This document shows, in pieces, positions 1 through 11,039 of a stretch of DNA of 64,000 nt. The DNA comes from Nemophila menziesii (taxonomy: Eukaryota > Streptophyta > Magnoliopsida > Boraginales > Hydrophyllaceae). Within the stretch, counting starts at the first letter, position 1. Each line of letters starts with the position of its first letter. Made by a program: the position numbers and the translations under genes. The notes beneath the pieces were generated by a model. The model was given only the letters and a program-made list of their open reading frames with translations. It did not search any database and had not been told where the DNA came from. Location of the stretch: assembly GCA_029959085.1 (NCBI GenBank), contig JARWIR010000002.1, positions 32,006,233 through 32,070,232 of the forward strand, in the 5' to 3' direction.

Positions 1-449
1 TCTTATCCATAAGATATATGATGGCTGAATGATCTGTATAAACAATAACTTTCGCCCCAAGAAGATAAGAGCGAAACTTATCGAATGAATACACAACAGC
101 TAGCAATTCTTTCTCTGTAACTGTGTAATTAATTTGAGCACCATTGAAAGTCTTACTAGCATAATAAATCGAATGAAATATCTTATCTTTTCTCTGTCCC
201 AATACAGCTCCCATACACAAATCACTAGTATCACACATAACTTCAAAAGGCAAACTCCAATCTGGAGGTAATACTATAGGAGCAGAAATAAGCTTTTCCT
301 TGATTGCTTGGAAAGCCGCTAAGCAAGCTTCATCGAAAAGGAATTTGGAATCCTTTTCAAGTAAGTTACATAGCGGTTTAGCAATCTTAGAAAAGTCTTT
401 AATGAAACGCCTATAAAAGCCAGCATGGCCAAGAAAACTTCTTACCCCT
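1..449 (-). pseudogene. E1 RT thumb and RNase H, partial
   Basis: Translated on the minus strand, this continues the RT of E1 after a frameshift near position 450. It begins with the connection motif VRSFLGHAGFYRRF and passes into Ty3-type RNase H. The RNase H carboxylates can be read: D in CDTSDLCMGAVLG, E in TEKELLAVVYSF and D in VYTDHSAI near the left edge. RNase H removes the RNA strand of the RNA:DNA hybrid during reverse transcription. The domain is cut off by the window edge and separated from the RT by the frameshift, so it cannot be made as one polyprotein. Confidence 0.85.
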
Positions 450-1754
450 TTAACAGAAATAGGAGGGAAGAGTTTTAATTACCTCTATCTTCGCTCTATC
501 AACCTCTAACCCAGCACTTGAAACCTTGTGACCCAGAACTATACCTTCGCGTACCATGAAATGACACTTCTCCCAGTTTAAGACCAAATCTGTTTCCTTG
601 CATCTAATTAACACTTTCTCCAAATTATGTAAACATTTATTAAAAGCATCACCAAACACAGAGAAATCATCCATAAAAACTTCAAGGAAATTATCAATCA
701 TATCCCAGAAGATAGCCATCATACATCTCTGAAAGGTAGCAGGTGCATTACACAACCCAAATGGCATTCTGCGATATGCAAAAGTACCAAAGGGACATGT
801 AAATGTTGTTTCATGTTGATCTTCTGGAGCCACATAGATCTGATTATACCCAGAATAGCCATCTAAGAAACAATAGTATTCTCTACCAGCCAATTTATCT
901 AACATCTGATCAATGAAGGGAAAGGGGAAGTGATCTTTCCTGGTGGCCTTGTTCAATTTCCGGTAATCCATACAAACTCTCCATCCAACAACCGTTCTCG
1001 AAGGAATGGCTTCATTCTGAGCATTTAGAACAGTTTTAATTCCTCCTTTCTTTGGCACACATTGAACAGGACTCACCCATTCACTACTCGAGATGGGATA
1101 AATAATCCCTGCGTCTAACAGCTTGATAACTTCCTTCTTCACTACCTCCTTCATAGCGGGCATTAATCTCCTTTGACCTTCAACTGAGCGTGTGTTATCA
1201 TCTTCAAGTATGATTTTTTGTTGACAATAGGAGGGACTAATGCCTTTGATGTCAGCAATTGTCCATCCTATCGCCTCTTTGTTGGCTCTTAACACACGCA
1301 ACAGTTTATCTTCTTGAGGACCTGTTAAATTTGCTGAAACAATAACAGGTAGAGTTTCATTAGTACCTAAATACACATACCTCAAATGTACTGGTAATGG
1401 ATTTTCTTCCAACTCTGGAGGAGATTCGATTGAAGGCTTCTTTTTAGGAACAATCTCCCCCGGTTCTCTCACGGGTTCATAGGCAGGACGCCTATACTTA
1501 GGATTCTCAGAATTAAGAGCTGCCACTGTTTCGGAAAGCTCTTCCATGAACTCGGGTGCATCAATAGTTAAAGCTGCCTGCAAGATATCATCATAAGTAA
1601 ATTCATTATATACCTCTTGTGTGGCATGCTCAACTACATCCATTCGAAAGCAATCTTCTTGAGAATCTGGAAACTTCATAGCTCGGAACACATTAAATTT
1701 GACCTCCTCGTCTTGGATTCTCATCGTCAATTCACCGTTTTCTACATCAATCAA
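450..1754 (-). pseudogene. E1 reverse transcriptase (RVT_1), 434-codon open segment
   Basis: Reverse transcriptase of an Athila-type element. About the first 150 residues form the spacer after the protease, with a proline-rich EPGEIVPKKKPS stretch. The fingers begin near residue 195 (LMPAMKEVVKKEVIKLLDAG). The motif EWVSPVQCVPKKGG follows, then YYCFLDGYSGYNQI with the first catalytic aspartate near residue 297, MPFGLCNAPATFQRCM, and the catalytic box VFMDDFSVFGD near residue 367. All three catalytic aspartates are present. The frame is lost at both ends: near 1751-1754 where the protease frame stops, and near 450 inside the thumb. The initial ATG is internal to the original polyprotein and is not a real start. 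Confidence 0.92.
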
Positions 1755-2549
1755 TTACACCCCGTGGCTAGGAATGGTCTTCCCAAAATAATGGGGACAT
1801 TCCTATCCGCGTCGTATTCAAGAATAAAAAAATCAACGGGAAATACTAACGTACCTGCCTTAACGAGAACATCTTCAATTCGACCTTCTGGATGTGCAAG
1901 AGATCGATCCGCCATTTGCAAGACCATAGAAGTAGGTCTTGCTTCTCCAATTTTCAGTTTATGAAAGATCGATTTGGGCATAAGATTGATGCTTTCACCC
2001 AAATCACATAGTGCCTTACCTTTCCATTCCTCTCCAATTGATATCGGAATTGTGAAACTCCCTGGATCAATTAACTTTGGAGGTAATTTACTTTAACAAA
2101 TAGCACTACATTCTTTCGGAAGACCAACCATCTCATTATCACAATACGTCCTTTTGTTGGTGACGGCCCTTTTTAAGAACTTTGCATATTTGGGAACATC
2201 CCTAATAGCTTGTAAAGATGGAATATTAATATTGAGGCCACTCACCTTGTTCAAGAATCTTTGATAATCGGCCATATCACCCTTGAACTCGAGACGGAAA
2301 TGGTGGAGGAGGGCGATTGATTACAACATCACCCTTCTTCTTCGGAACCTCAATCAGCCTCTCTATTTCTTCAACCTCAACTTCTTTCTCTTTCTCAACC
2401 ACATTCTTTTATTTTCTTGGAACTTCTTTCTCTTTCATAACTGGAAAAGGAGGTGGAGGAAGATTCTTACCACTTCTGAGAGTAACAACTTTGCAATCTT
2501 CATGTTGTCTCGGATTTTCTGTGTCACTAGGGAGTTGCCCTTGTGGACG
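1751..2549 (-). pseudogene. E1 gag-protease linker and aspartic protease
   Basis: Retropepsin-type protease that would mature the Gag-Pol polyprotein. Reading from the right, the linker contains the family-typical VVTLRSGKNLPPPP, then SGLNINIPSLQAIRDVPKYA at about 2175-2250. A TAA stop at 2093-2095 separates this from the protease core [17 protein letters not shown]. The catalytic motif is [13 protein letters not shown], with D-L-G in place of the usual D-T/S-G, which is normal for Athila. The flap-side motif [11 protein letters not shown] lies near 1760. The frame ends at 1751, overlapping the next segment by a few bases, the signature of a frameshift rather than a gene boundary. Confidence 0.87.
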
Positions 2550-4087
2550 CTAATTAAGTAGTTTTGAGATTTGAGCAAGCTGATTCTCTAATAGTTTGAT
2601 ATTTTTGTCAGACCCTTGTTGATTCTGAATAGCTTGCGTCTGGAGAGCAATTAAGTTCTCAACGGTTTTCTGAAGGTTAATCGCACCTTCTTGTGGTTGA
2701 GCGGGTAAGGCTTTTTGGTTCATGGTTTCGTCATAACTTTCTTGAGGAGCTTGTCTCTGAACATAGTTTCCTTGATTCTGTCCCCCTTGATAATTGTTAT
2801 GTGGTCTTGGATTGAAGTTGTTACCTTCGGGACGCGGCTGATATGCGTATGTAGGATTGGCTGCCCCATTAGGATTCGAATATTGAAACCCAGGATGGTT
2901 TCTGTTAGACTGATATCCATTACCACTCGAATTAAAGTTACCTCTATTGGAGACAAACATCACGGCCTCTTGATTATTCTGACAATTCTCCCAATCGTGA
3001 TCATTCACACCTCAATACTCACATCCATACACCTCTTGTGCAATCTTTACCTCGACTCTTTTATTCGAAAAACCTTCTTTCACGGCTAATGTAAGTTGTC
3101 TTAACTGTTGTTCTAATGTGGTTTGTATCTTATTCTCTAAGGAGTTGAACTTCTCTTCGATGTTGACATTATTAACTCCTCCTTTAACTGGTGTTCTTAC
3201 GATATTCCATCCCACTTCATTATAAACTGTTCTATCTAAAATAATTCTTGCATACGCAGGTTGAACTCGTAAAAATGCACCACCACATAACAAATCTAAA
3301 TCTTTTCGTGAGCTCCCCTCAAGACCGTTATAGAAAATTTTCAATTGCTGTTGTTCTGAAAGGTCATGATTGGGGACTCTTCGTAAGCATTTCTGAAATC
3401 TCGACCAACTCCTACTGTTAAATCATACTCTTGTCGGAAATGTGTTAAATCAAGTTGAGCATCTAACCTCATGTTGGACGGATAATATCTGTCGGAAAAC
3501 GCAGCCTGTAACTGTTCCCAATTCGTAATCTTTCCCGGTTCTTGCGAATCATGCCAATCACTCGCTCCATCTATTGAGAAAAATCTGAATGTAGCAAAAT
3601 ACATTTGCTCCCTCGTTACTCCTTGCGTAATGTATGAATCGCAGATTTGCATAAATTTTTGTACTGCGCGAAGTGGATCTTCTCCGGGCTTGCCTCGAAA
3701 GTTTCTGAAATTCTGAAATTGAGCTAGCATACCCGAATCTGGACGGAATCTCGAAACATTGATATTAGCTGGGCCAATCCCAAGAGGAGGGGCAAGGAAT
3801 GGTTCTTGTGCGGGACCGGTAAGGAACCATGGGTCGGCTATTTGAACTTGAACTTGAGGATTCAGAATGACAGGTGGAACCGGAAGATTAGGAATTTCCT
3901 GGAGGCACTAGTGGCTGACCATTTGCGTTTAGCTGAACTCCTGGGTTCTCTTGGTTATGAAGATTAATATTTTCCATTCTGTTAGCTAATTCTTCTACTT
4001 CTCTAGCTTCTTGTTCTTTCCTTCTCTTGTTAGCAAGTCTGATTAATGATTCTGGATTATTAAGGATCGGAGGTGATGTCTCAAGAT
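2550..4087 (-). pseudogene. E1 gag, broken
   Basis: Structural Gag of E1. An open frame runs from about 3906 down to 3341 and contains the capsid region: RFRPDSGMLAQFQNF, then GASDWHDSQ and WEQLQAAFSDRYYPSNMR (Retrotrans_gag type). The frame shifts near 3341-3344 and continues as the FYNGLEGSSRKDLDLLCGG segment to 3012. A nonsense codon at 3012-3014 falls in the zinc-knuckle region, where E2 has a cysteine. The remainder, 3008-2550, carries DHDWENCQNN and a long Asn/Gln/Pro/Tyr-rich tail. Another stop near 3908 separates the N-terminal section, up to about 4087. Confidence 0.85.
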
Positions 4088-4223
4088 CCTTAAAGAGTCT
4101 CCTTCGAATACACCAAACCTAAAAACCTGAAAAAGATGAACAAACAAAAAGCGTAAAACTGATAAAAATAAAAATAAATGCAACTAGTCACTAAAGGATC
4201 AACACCATGGTCATACGCTACCG

Positions 4224-4247
4224 TCCCCGGCAGCGGCGCCTAAAACT
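4224..4247 (-). promoter_or_regulatory. E1 primer-binding site (tRNA-Asp-like)
   Basis: On the minus strand, immediately after the LTR ends in ACCACCA, the sequence continues agttttaGGCGCCGCTGCCGGGGA. This matches the tRNA-Asp-type primer site used by Athila elements (TGGCGCCGTTGCCGGGG, recalled from family knowledge). The first base of the expected TGGCGCC is A here, a likely decay change compared with E3 at 32244-32263. Confidence 0.8.
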
Positions 4248-4296
4248 TGGTGGTCCTTTGTGTGTTCTAAAAATAATGTAATAAGTAAAGAGAACC

Positions 4297-4318
4297 ACAA
4301 CCGCAAGTATACGGTTGT
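4297..4318 (-). other. Conserved LTR hairpin, E1 copy
   Basis: A perfect 7-bp inverted repeat ACAACCG/CGGTTGT closes the 8-base loop caagtata (plus-strand reading). It lies about 50 bases inside the LTR end, upstream of the primer site in the transcript. Equivalent hairpins with different but complementary stem bases occur in the other LTRs of the family. The role is unknown. Confidence 0.7.
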
Positions 4319-5255
4319 CCCAAGTAATAATAGTGATAAACAGGATCGTTCGCAGGGACGGTATGGTTAACTACAATGCTTATCGATTAATGAATGATTG
4401 CACTTATGAAAGCAATTAAATGATTTAATAGTTGGTTGGTTGATTTTACTAATTCTAAGTATGAAAGACTAAAGTAAAAATGCAATTAAATAATTTAACG
4501 CAAGGAATAAATAGCTAGACGCAAGAAATGGAAGGCAGTACTTGAGAGACGCAAGGGATTCTCCTAACTCTAGTTCATGACATATGTTGTTTAAGGGGCA
4601 AATTGGTCAACTGACATTGGTCGGGATTCGGGAATCTTCGTACCCCCGTCAGGGTGGACTACGAAGCTATTCTAGGGTGTCACAAACCCCGTCACGATGA
4701 TTATGATCCACCTTTGAATGATTAAGCTAAAATTACCTCATTGGCCATAAAATTAACTACGCTCGTCAAAGTCAAATAGTTTCTATTTTATATTTTATAA
4801 TTGATTCTGCACCTAAACCCCCCGTGAAGATGATCCACACGCCACTATGTGGAATAGCCTAGATACTAAAACCTGTTATTAGTTCGCGACTCTAAGAACA
4901 GTAAATAATCACAAATTACAGAAAAATGTAAAAGACCCGATTTGATTTAATTAATTAAAGCCCAAATTCAAACATATGAAAATCAATAGAATAGGGATTC
5001 ACCCATTATGCGTTCTTAAGCACTAAGAGAAATTTGCTCATGCTAATGGAAATCAAAAGTAAATTAAAAGAAATAAGACTCATATTGTTTTACAGAATTA
5101 AAAATAAGAAAAACCTAATTTCCGGAATTAAATTCGGCTGTGAATGGAGATATAGACCCTCTCCAGCTCTTCAGCATTCTTCTGCTTCCTTCGTTGACTT
5201 CTCTTTGATGCTTTTCTTTCTGAATAATGAGTTGTGTGAAAAATAGAAGTCAAAA

Positions 5256-5270
5256 CCTCTTTTTATAAGG
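5256..5270 (-). promoter_or_regulatory. TATA-like box in E1 LTR
   Basis: The minus strand reads CCTTATAAAAAGAGG, the best TATA match in the middle of the LTR. Its position corresponds to the TATA boxes of E2, E3 and A. It is assigned by sequence and position only. Confidence 0.55.
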
Positions 5271-5820
5271 TGAAAAACGGATTAGGCTTTGTCTAAGGTT
5301 TAAGTTAAAAATTAAATGCCCAAGTCCATTTTTTAAGCCCAAAATCCCGTAACTGCTGCACCACCTCCACTAAAACAGCTCTAGCCGATTAGTTATAACT
5401 CCGATTGACCTCAAATCACTTGCTAAATTTCCGTAGCTCGATAAGGAACATAATCTCTTCAAAGGTCAGCGGCTAAATCAACTCGTAAGTGCCTCGAATT
5501 CAGAAATCGTTGGTCTGTTTTCCAGATTTGCAGCTTCAAAATATAATTCTTTTCGGGATTTATCTTCAAGCTTTGACTCCATATCACGATCTTTGACTTT
5601 ATTCTCGGATTCCTCTCCTAGCTAATATTCAAAACCTACAAACTTTCCACTAAAATACACAAGATTACGCGTAAAAGTTTAATAAATCAGAAATACTAGA
5701 TAATAAAGAGGAAATTCGGAATATTGCATTTTTAGTCCTAAAGTCTATCAAAATGATTAAATAAACATACAAAATGATGTCTCCCAAGGGTCTAAAATAA
5801 GAACAATTAGGGAGACATCA

Positions 5821-6056
5821 GCTGCGAAATTGGGTATTGAGCTAGACGAGTTAAAGAAAATGAGTTGGAAGAACGAATGAGGAACTTAGAGGAGAAACAT
5901 GATGAGATGATAGTAGCTGTGGGAAAGGTAACACGCAAGTTGGTGCTCATAAAAACTACTCTAGAGAGGGTGAGCAATTCACAATATGCCACTTACACGA
6001 TGCTTAAGAAGAACACTCAACCTACGATTACACGTGATCAGCCTAGTGTTGATTGA
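5821..6056 (+). pseudogene. Element A env-like ORF, C-terminal end
   Basis: C-terminal coiled-coil part of the Athila env-like ORF, ending at a TGA at about 6054-6056. The stretch LEEKHDEMIVAVGKVTRKL and the following LERVSNSQYATYTMLKK closely match the E3 copy at 24148-24414 on the minus strand. Heptad-like spacing of L, I and V suggests a coiled coil. The frame is interrupted near 5877 and its upstream part is displaced by E1. Function is unknown. Confidence 0.75.
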
Positions 6057-6708
6057 GATATGTTTCCTTATCTCTTTTCTCATTCAACAGTGTATATTAG
6101 TTAACTTTATTTATTGAGGCTTTTCGAGTCGTGGAGACACAACTCATTTTTTAGTTTGGCGTGGGGTTCATTGCCTCATCCCAATTTTATGTGTTATTTG
6201 TTTTACTACTTTCAATAAAATTAATTAAGGGTTGTGTTTAACTATAGAGTTTTTTTAAAATGTCCCCATTAAGCATACTTTTTATGAATTTATGATAGAA
6301 AATAGTAGACCTTAGGAGTTAATATAAAATGCACTTTGATTGCATGCAATCATTAGATAATTGATAGGAAAAATTAATGAACAATGCAAAAGAAGTAAAC
6401 TTGTACGTAAGGAAAATGAATGGTGTGTAGAATGTGGGATCTAAATGAGTAGAGAACCCACTTAGTTATGAACTAGAGGCAAACTATGTAACTAGAAATG
6501 TGATAGAGGCATTTCTTTAATAGCCATTTGAGAATTTTTAGCTTTCTAACCCGTGATTAATATTATACTTCTTACCCCCATTTTTATCCTTTAAGCCTTA
6601 CTTTTGTCTCCATGGTATAAGCCATATACCCTTAGTTTATTAGGCATTTCCATATAAGCCGCACTTGAATTACGATCCTGAGACTTCCTGTCTTGAGCTT
6701 GAGTTTGG

Positions 6709-6713
6709 GGTGG
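6709..6713. repeat. E2 target-site duplication, left (GGTGG)
   Basis: The five bases ggtgg flank the left TG of E2 and recur exactly at 16503-16507 after its right CA. Removing E2 plus one copy restores the element A sequence seen in E3 (the complement of cccaccacc near 23582). The perfect match argues for a recent, simple insertion. Confidence 0.92.
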
Positions 6714-8241
6714 TGGTGTCGCCTAGGGTGTGATAAAATAAGATAAATAATAAGTCAGAAAACAACGCACCCTCACCCTAGACAGGCACAGTACTGCAAG
6801 TATTACAGGACGTATGCAAGTTTTAATGATAAGAAAGTTCGTTCTCAGGGACTTAGTGTGTTATACGAACGGGTAGAAATAACGAGTAAGAAGTAATTAA
6901 TTAAAAGACAAGAAATTAAAAGGAATAAAATTCGAAATTGAGAGTTAAACTAAGGAAAAATAAAGACAGTAAATTAAATACGAAGAAATATGAGATGAGA
7001 AGTATAGCTTAGGTTTAGCTAGTATGCACTAATCCTTCTAATTCTTTCTATTAAATCTAGTTAACAAGGGAGATAATTAGCTCTTAGATATTTAGTCAGG
7101 ATTCTAAATTCCCATACCTTAGACCTTGAGAGCGACTAAGGGGGCTACGGGCACACCACGAGGCTGGTTCAAATAGGGTTTACAAGCGCTACCAAGGCCC
7201 TAAGCAATCAATTTCTATACATGGTGATAGTGATCAAATCATACCCTAATTACTATCTAGTTAGAATCAGTGTTGTCAGGACCAATATCGACACTAGACG
7301 TTATGTGGTGTTTCAATAATCAGACACCCAGCTAAGGTGACCATCTAATTACTATTAAGAAAGCCTAAAGTGATCAGTTCTAGGACAGACAATAAATCAA
7401 AACACATAAACAAATATAAAGGTAAGAAGCTAATATCAGATTAAAACATGTAATTCCCAAAGAAACTTAGATAGAAAGAAATTAGAATTCATAGATTATA
7501 CATGAAGCAAAACCCAAGCTATGGGGAGTTTAGTTCATACCTGAAGGAAATAAACTAAAAGAAATAATAAAAGACATCATCTTGCTGTCTACAATAACTT
7601 GGAAGAATAAAACCTTAAGAACTAATTACTATAAGGCAAGGATGATTTACAAGTGATATAAGGGTGTATTTATAGGTGTTTAGAAGACCTAGTTCGTTTT
7701 CTTGAAGGAGAAGGTAATTATTGAACTCCAAGCCCAAATCAGATTCGTAACCCTAAAACATGAAATCAGGCCCGTTTTTGTTTTGGTCCTAGTAGCTTCA
7801 ATACTCATCCGTTTGACGCGTATGAGTAGTCTAAATTCATCGTCTCGAAAAGATCTTCAACTTTGCTCTTGACCGTTTCTCCAAATTCCACACCGTTTTT
7901 GAAATATAAGCTGATTTGTGGTCGTAGGTGCAGAAATTCAGATTTAAGGCAGCTTTTCCTTTTCCATGTTTTTAGCTTTTGTTTCCTTATCTCCAATTAC
8001 CATGCTTATCTCTTTCCATATCTCTTAGTCTTTGACTTGGACTCTAATTAATCTCCATAATTAAAGCTTCACACTAAATAAATAATTAAACCCAATATGC
8101 TCTAAAAATATTATTTTACTAAATCAAGACTCAAATTAGGAAAGTGCACTATTCCTCAAGAAAAACAATTAGAAAGACTTCTAAATCACTAAAAATGATG
8201 TTTCATCTTAACATAAGTCTATCACAAATGAGGAGACATCA
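6714..8241 (-). repeat. E2 3' LTR (about 1528 bp)
   Basis: Reads tggtgtcgcctaggg at the left end and aggagacatca at the right end, the same ends as the copy at 14971-16502. On the minus strand it starts TGATGTCTCC next to the polypurine tract. The hairpin motif gtactgcaagtattacaggac is at about 6791-6811 and a TATA-like box (minus CCTATAAATACA) at about 7670. Confidence 0.93.
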
Positions 8242-8258
8242 AAACTCCCAACTCAAAG
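8242..8258 (-). promoter_or_regulatory. E2 polypurine tract
   Basis: On the minus strand TTTGAGTTGGGAGTTT directly precedes the 3' LTR start. It corresponds to TTGAGTTTGGGGTCT in elements A and E3. This site would prime plus-strand DNA synthesis. Confidence 0.75.
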
Positions 8259-9826
8259 TTGTATCGTCCCGATACAATAAAGATAAAGACAAAGGGAAGT
8301 CTATAAATACACACCTAGGTAATTTTTAACACAATGGGAAGAACATAGCAGAATATATAGAATAGACATAAAGCAATTACTCAGAAAATTTCATTCAATA
8401 ATATTCATAAACTACATACCTGTACACTTCTCATATCCATAGTCAACACGGCTTGAATTCAAGATCGGATTAGTTTCGCAATGTAAGAAGGATTGGAACT
8501 TTACTCAGTTCACCAAGGAAACTATAGATTATTCATCGAACTTCATTAGTATCCAAAGATCCACTTAACTACTCTCTAATGGCTCAATCACTTCTTGATT
8601 ACATAGCAAAGAATCAAAAGGTCTTTAAGGTTGTAATGTAGGCTTATGGACGGTATGATAGTATATTTGGATAATTTAGAGTAAGCTTTTGGCTCTCTCC
8701 TCACTAGCCATCAACGAATCGCCCTAGAGCTTGAGTTACAGTCATAAAACGTTTCTCACTCAACCCAATGAATTCCTTGATGCGCAATTTAGCATCCCTA
8801 ATAACCCAATTAAAGCATCAGATGTTCACATAAAAATTCCACTTTGCCGGTTCGAATATATATATTTTCTTTCTTTTCAAATCAATTTCTTAAGCTATGA
8901 CTCTCTTTTAATGTTGAGATATCACGCTATATATATATATATATATATATATTTCATTTTTTATGCCCTTGTTGGCAATTTTAGCTCGTAGCTTCTTTTT
9001 CATTCACTATTACCCCCGCAAAGGGTTACAATAAAAATCTGTGATTCATCATCAATATAAAGAACAGAGCACAATTAATAAGCTCACAAAAATCCCATCC
9101 CAACAACAATTCCCATAATGGTGGACCCACCATCCCAAACTCGAGCTCTAAAACAATTGTCTATGCATCGCGATTCGAGTGCAGATCATATGGAAAAGTC
9201 CTATAATCTAAAGGGATATAGCTTCTAATGTGTTTCAATAAAAAGCTTTAGAAAGGCTAGAAGGGGATGAGAAGGATATATCATCAAAATAACAAGGTGA
9301 GAGGTATAAAAAGGCTTCAAGTGGCTTCAATATGAAAGAACTGCCTTAATCACTTTCTACATTATGCAATTTTGTTATTTTCTTACCTTTAGCACTTTCA
9401 TCAAATGGTTTTGTCAACTAGCTTGGATCTCACGACCTACACACTTCTCAAGGTTCCCTGAGATCGAACATACTTTCTATCGCATTGCTCACTAATCTTT
9501 TCTTTACTATCAAGGTGTGTTTTCCTGCAAATACTTAAAGCATACAAATAACCTAGCTCATAAACATACTACTTACTATCATCAATTCACTGAGATTATG
9601 CTTTCAAGCTATTAACCATACTCTACATCTAATTCCCATGTATCAAAAATATTAATTTCTACCTAAAAACAGAAAAATGGAGATGAGAAATAACGAATCC
9701 CCACACCCCCAACTAAAAAATGAGTCGTGTCCCCACGACTCGAAAAAGACTCGAAACAAAAATTAAAATTAGCAGATAAAAGCCTTTACAGAAATGGTAA
9801 GGAAGAAAGAGAACATACTCTCGAGG
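8259..9826 (-). other. E2 long 3' non-coding region
   Basis: About 1.57 kb between the env-like ORF stop and the polypurine tract, with no credible ORF. It holds a short AT microsatellite at about 8931-8952. Blocks near 8700-9200 resemble the 3' untranslated regions of A (16508-17300) and E3 (22760-23700), including the T-rich stretch before 'gcaaagggttac' at about 9017-9028. Such long 3' regions are usual in Athila elements. Confidence 0.7.
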
Positions 9827-11037
9827 CTATTGCCTCGCATTATTGACATCCAAGGTAGGATTTGCTCGATCTTTCATTAATTGCTCAAGGAGTTTCATGA
9901 TGCGCACTTGATTAGCGTTGATTTGTGCCACATCATTGGCTAAGGAAGTTTGAGCTGCTTCGAAATTGTTTAAACGCTCCTCCGTCTTCTCTTGCCAACT
10001 TTGCTCCTTTTCTTCTTTTGAGACTTGCGTAGAACTCGCTCTTCTCAAAACTTCCATGATCCAAGCATTATCAATATCATTCTTCTTAAATTCGAGTTTC
10101 TCTTCTTCACCCAATGTAACATTCGCTTTTCGCACAAGACACGTGATCATAGTAGGAAATTTAACATTAAAAACTGATTTAGGAGAGACCGAAAATCGCA
10201 TCACCTCCTCATAGATATACTGTGCCACATCCACTTCTTCTCCTTTCAAAATACAATCCAAAAGTAGAGCGTTCTTCTTAGTCACATCCCAAGTTCGTGT
10301 GTTTCCAAAGACATTAGGAATAAGGAAATTGTGCCAAACTCTCACATCCGGATGAAGATATTTGTAAGGCCAAGGTGCCTTTAATTCTCCCTTATGTGAT
10401 TGCACTTTCTCCTTGTCTAAAACATGCTCAAAAATTAATTCCTCATCAAATATTGTTTAGCAACCGCTTCACTATACTTGCAATATCCAATTAATCTCTT
10501 AAACTTGAAGTGGTTTCTAATCTCATTAACTGTGAAAGGAACTAACTTTCCTCTAATCGGAACACAACCTTTACTATCTCGGCTAAAGAGGCCTAAATAG
10601 AATTCTAAAACCAACTCATGACATAATTCAGAACGTCTTACCATGAACGTTGACCAACCCAATTTTTCACCAAGCTCCAAGAATCTCTTATACTCTCCTA
10701 TACCAACTTCCTCATTGAATACTTTCTCATAAGCAAAAGGTAGTTCCTTTAATTGTTTTTCTGCAGAAGCTTTCAAGGCCTTTGAAGCTTCCTCTTTATC
10801 CATGGGTGTAGGACCTTTGAAGGGTGGAGGTTGTGTTTTCTCCTTTGAATAAAAGTAAAGCCTTTTTCCATTAGTATCAAACATAGCTAGCTTACCTCCA
10901 TATTCAATATCATTTTTACCCTTAGCTTTAGAACTAGAACCTTTGTTATTTGATTTCTTCTCAATTGAACCCAATACCTTGCTTTTCTTCACCTCCCTCT
11001 TGTTAGATAATATTTCTGTTCTTTTAGTCATCCTCAA
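9827..11037 (-). pseudogene. E2 env-like third ORF, one frameshift
   Basis: ORF downstream of pol, in the position of the Athila env-like gene. It resembles the domain annotated in plants as putative plant transposon protein; this is recalled, not searched. The first segment (11037-10435) is Lys-rich at the N-terminus and carries KRFLELGEKLGWSTFMVRR and RGKLVPFTVNEIRNHFKF. A one-base shift near 10440 leads to the second segment, with PDVRVWHNFLIPNVFGNTR and a C-terminal coiled coil ending near 9827. Together they span about 400 codons, with no other obvious damage. No signal peptide or membrane segment is evident, so an envelope role is not supported by the sequence. Confidence 0.75.
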
Positions 11038-11039
11038 TT

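Larger units (their letters stand above)
1..5820 (-). mobile_element. E1: Athila-type Ty3/gypsy retrotransposon, 5' part
   Basis: This is the 5' part of an LTR retrotransposon read right to left: LTR, primer site, gag, protease, RT and the start of RNase H. The remainder runs off the left edge. The order PR-RT-RH, the D-L-G protease motif, the FMDD-type RT box and a primer site resembling the tRNA-Asp 3' end place it in the Athila group of Ty3/gypsy. It sits inside plus-strand element A: A's internal sequence resumes at 5821, and the presumed target duplication is gctgc at 5821-5825, whose partner is outside the window. Coding frames are broken by stops and frameshifts, so the copy is dead. 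Confidence 0.9.
4248..5820 (-). repeat. E1 5' LTR (about 1573 bp)
   Basis: The minus strand begins TGATGTCTCCC at 5820 and ends ACCACCA at 4248, giving TG...CA termini. A TATA-like box (tataaaaag, minus) lies at about 5256-5270, so transcription would start about 30 bases further left and leave a leader of about 1 kb. The transcribed LTR carries the motif ACTTGGGACAACCG just before its end, shared with every other Athila-type LTR here. Only one E1 LTR is in the window. Confidence 0.88.
5821..6713 (+). mobile_element. Element A, internal fragment 1 (Athila-type, plus strand)
   Basis: Internal sequence of a plus-strand Athila-type element: the last part of the env-like ORF, then its 3' untranslated region. 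It matches the minus strand of E3 around 24520-23590. E1 interrupts it on the left at 5820/5821 and E2 on the right at 6713/6714. The sequence resumes at 16508 after E2. Element A is therefore the host of both insertions, and its 5' half lies to the left of the window or has been lost. Confidence 0.88.

Noticed and set aside
1617..1964. Plus-strand ORF of 115 codons
   Set aside because: It lies opposite the E1 protease/RT spacer, whose minus-strand translation matches known retroelement motifs; the plus-strand product is a shadow.
4224..4247. Possible tRNA-Asp gene fragment
   Set aside because: Only the 3'-end complement is present and it sits directly against the LTR end, so it is the retroelement primer site, not a tRNA gene.
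8931..8952. AT repeat as a recombination or origin site
   Set aside because: A short dinucleotide microsatellite in non-coding retroelement sequence with no other supporting feature.
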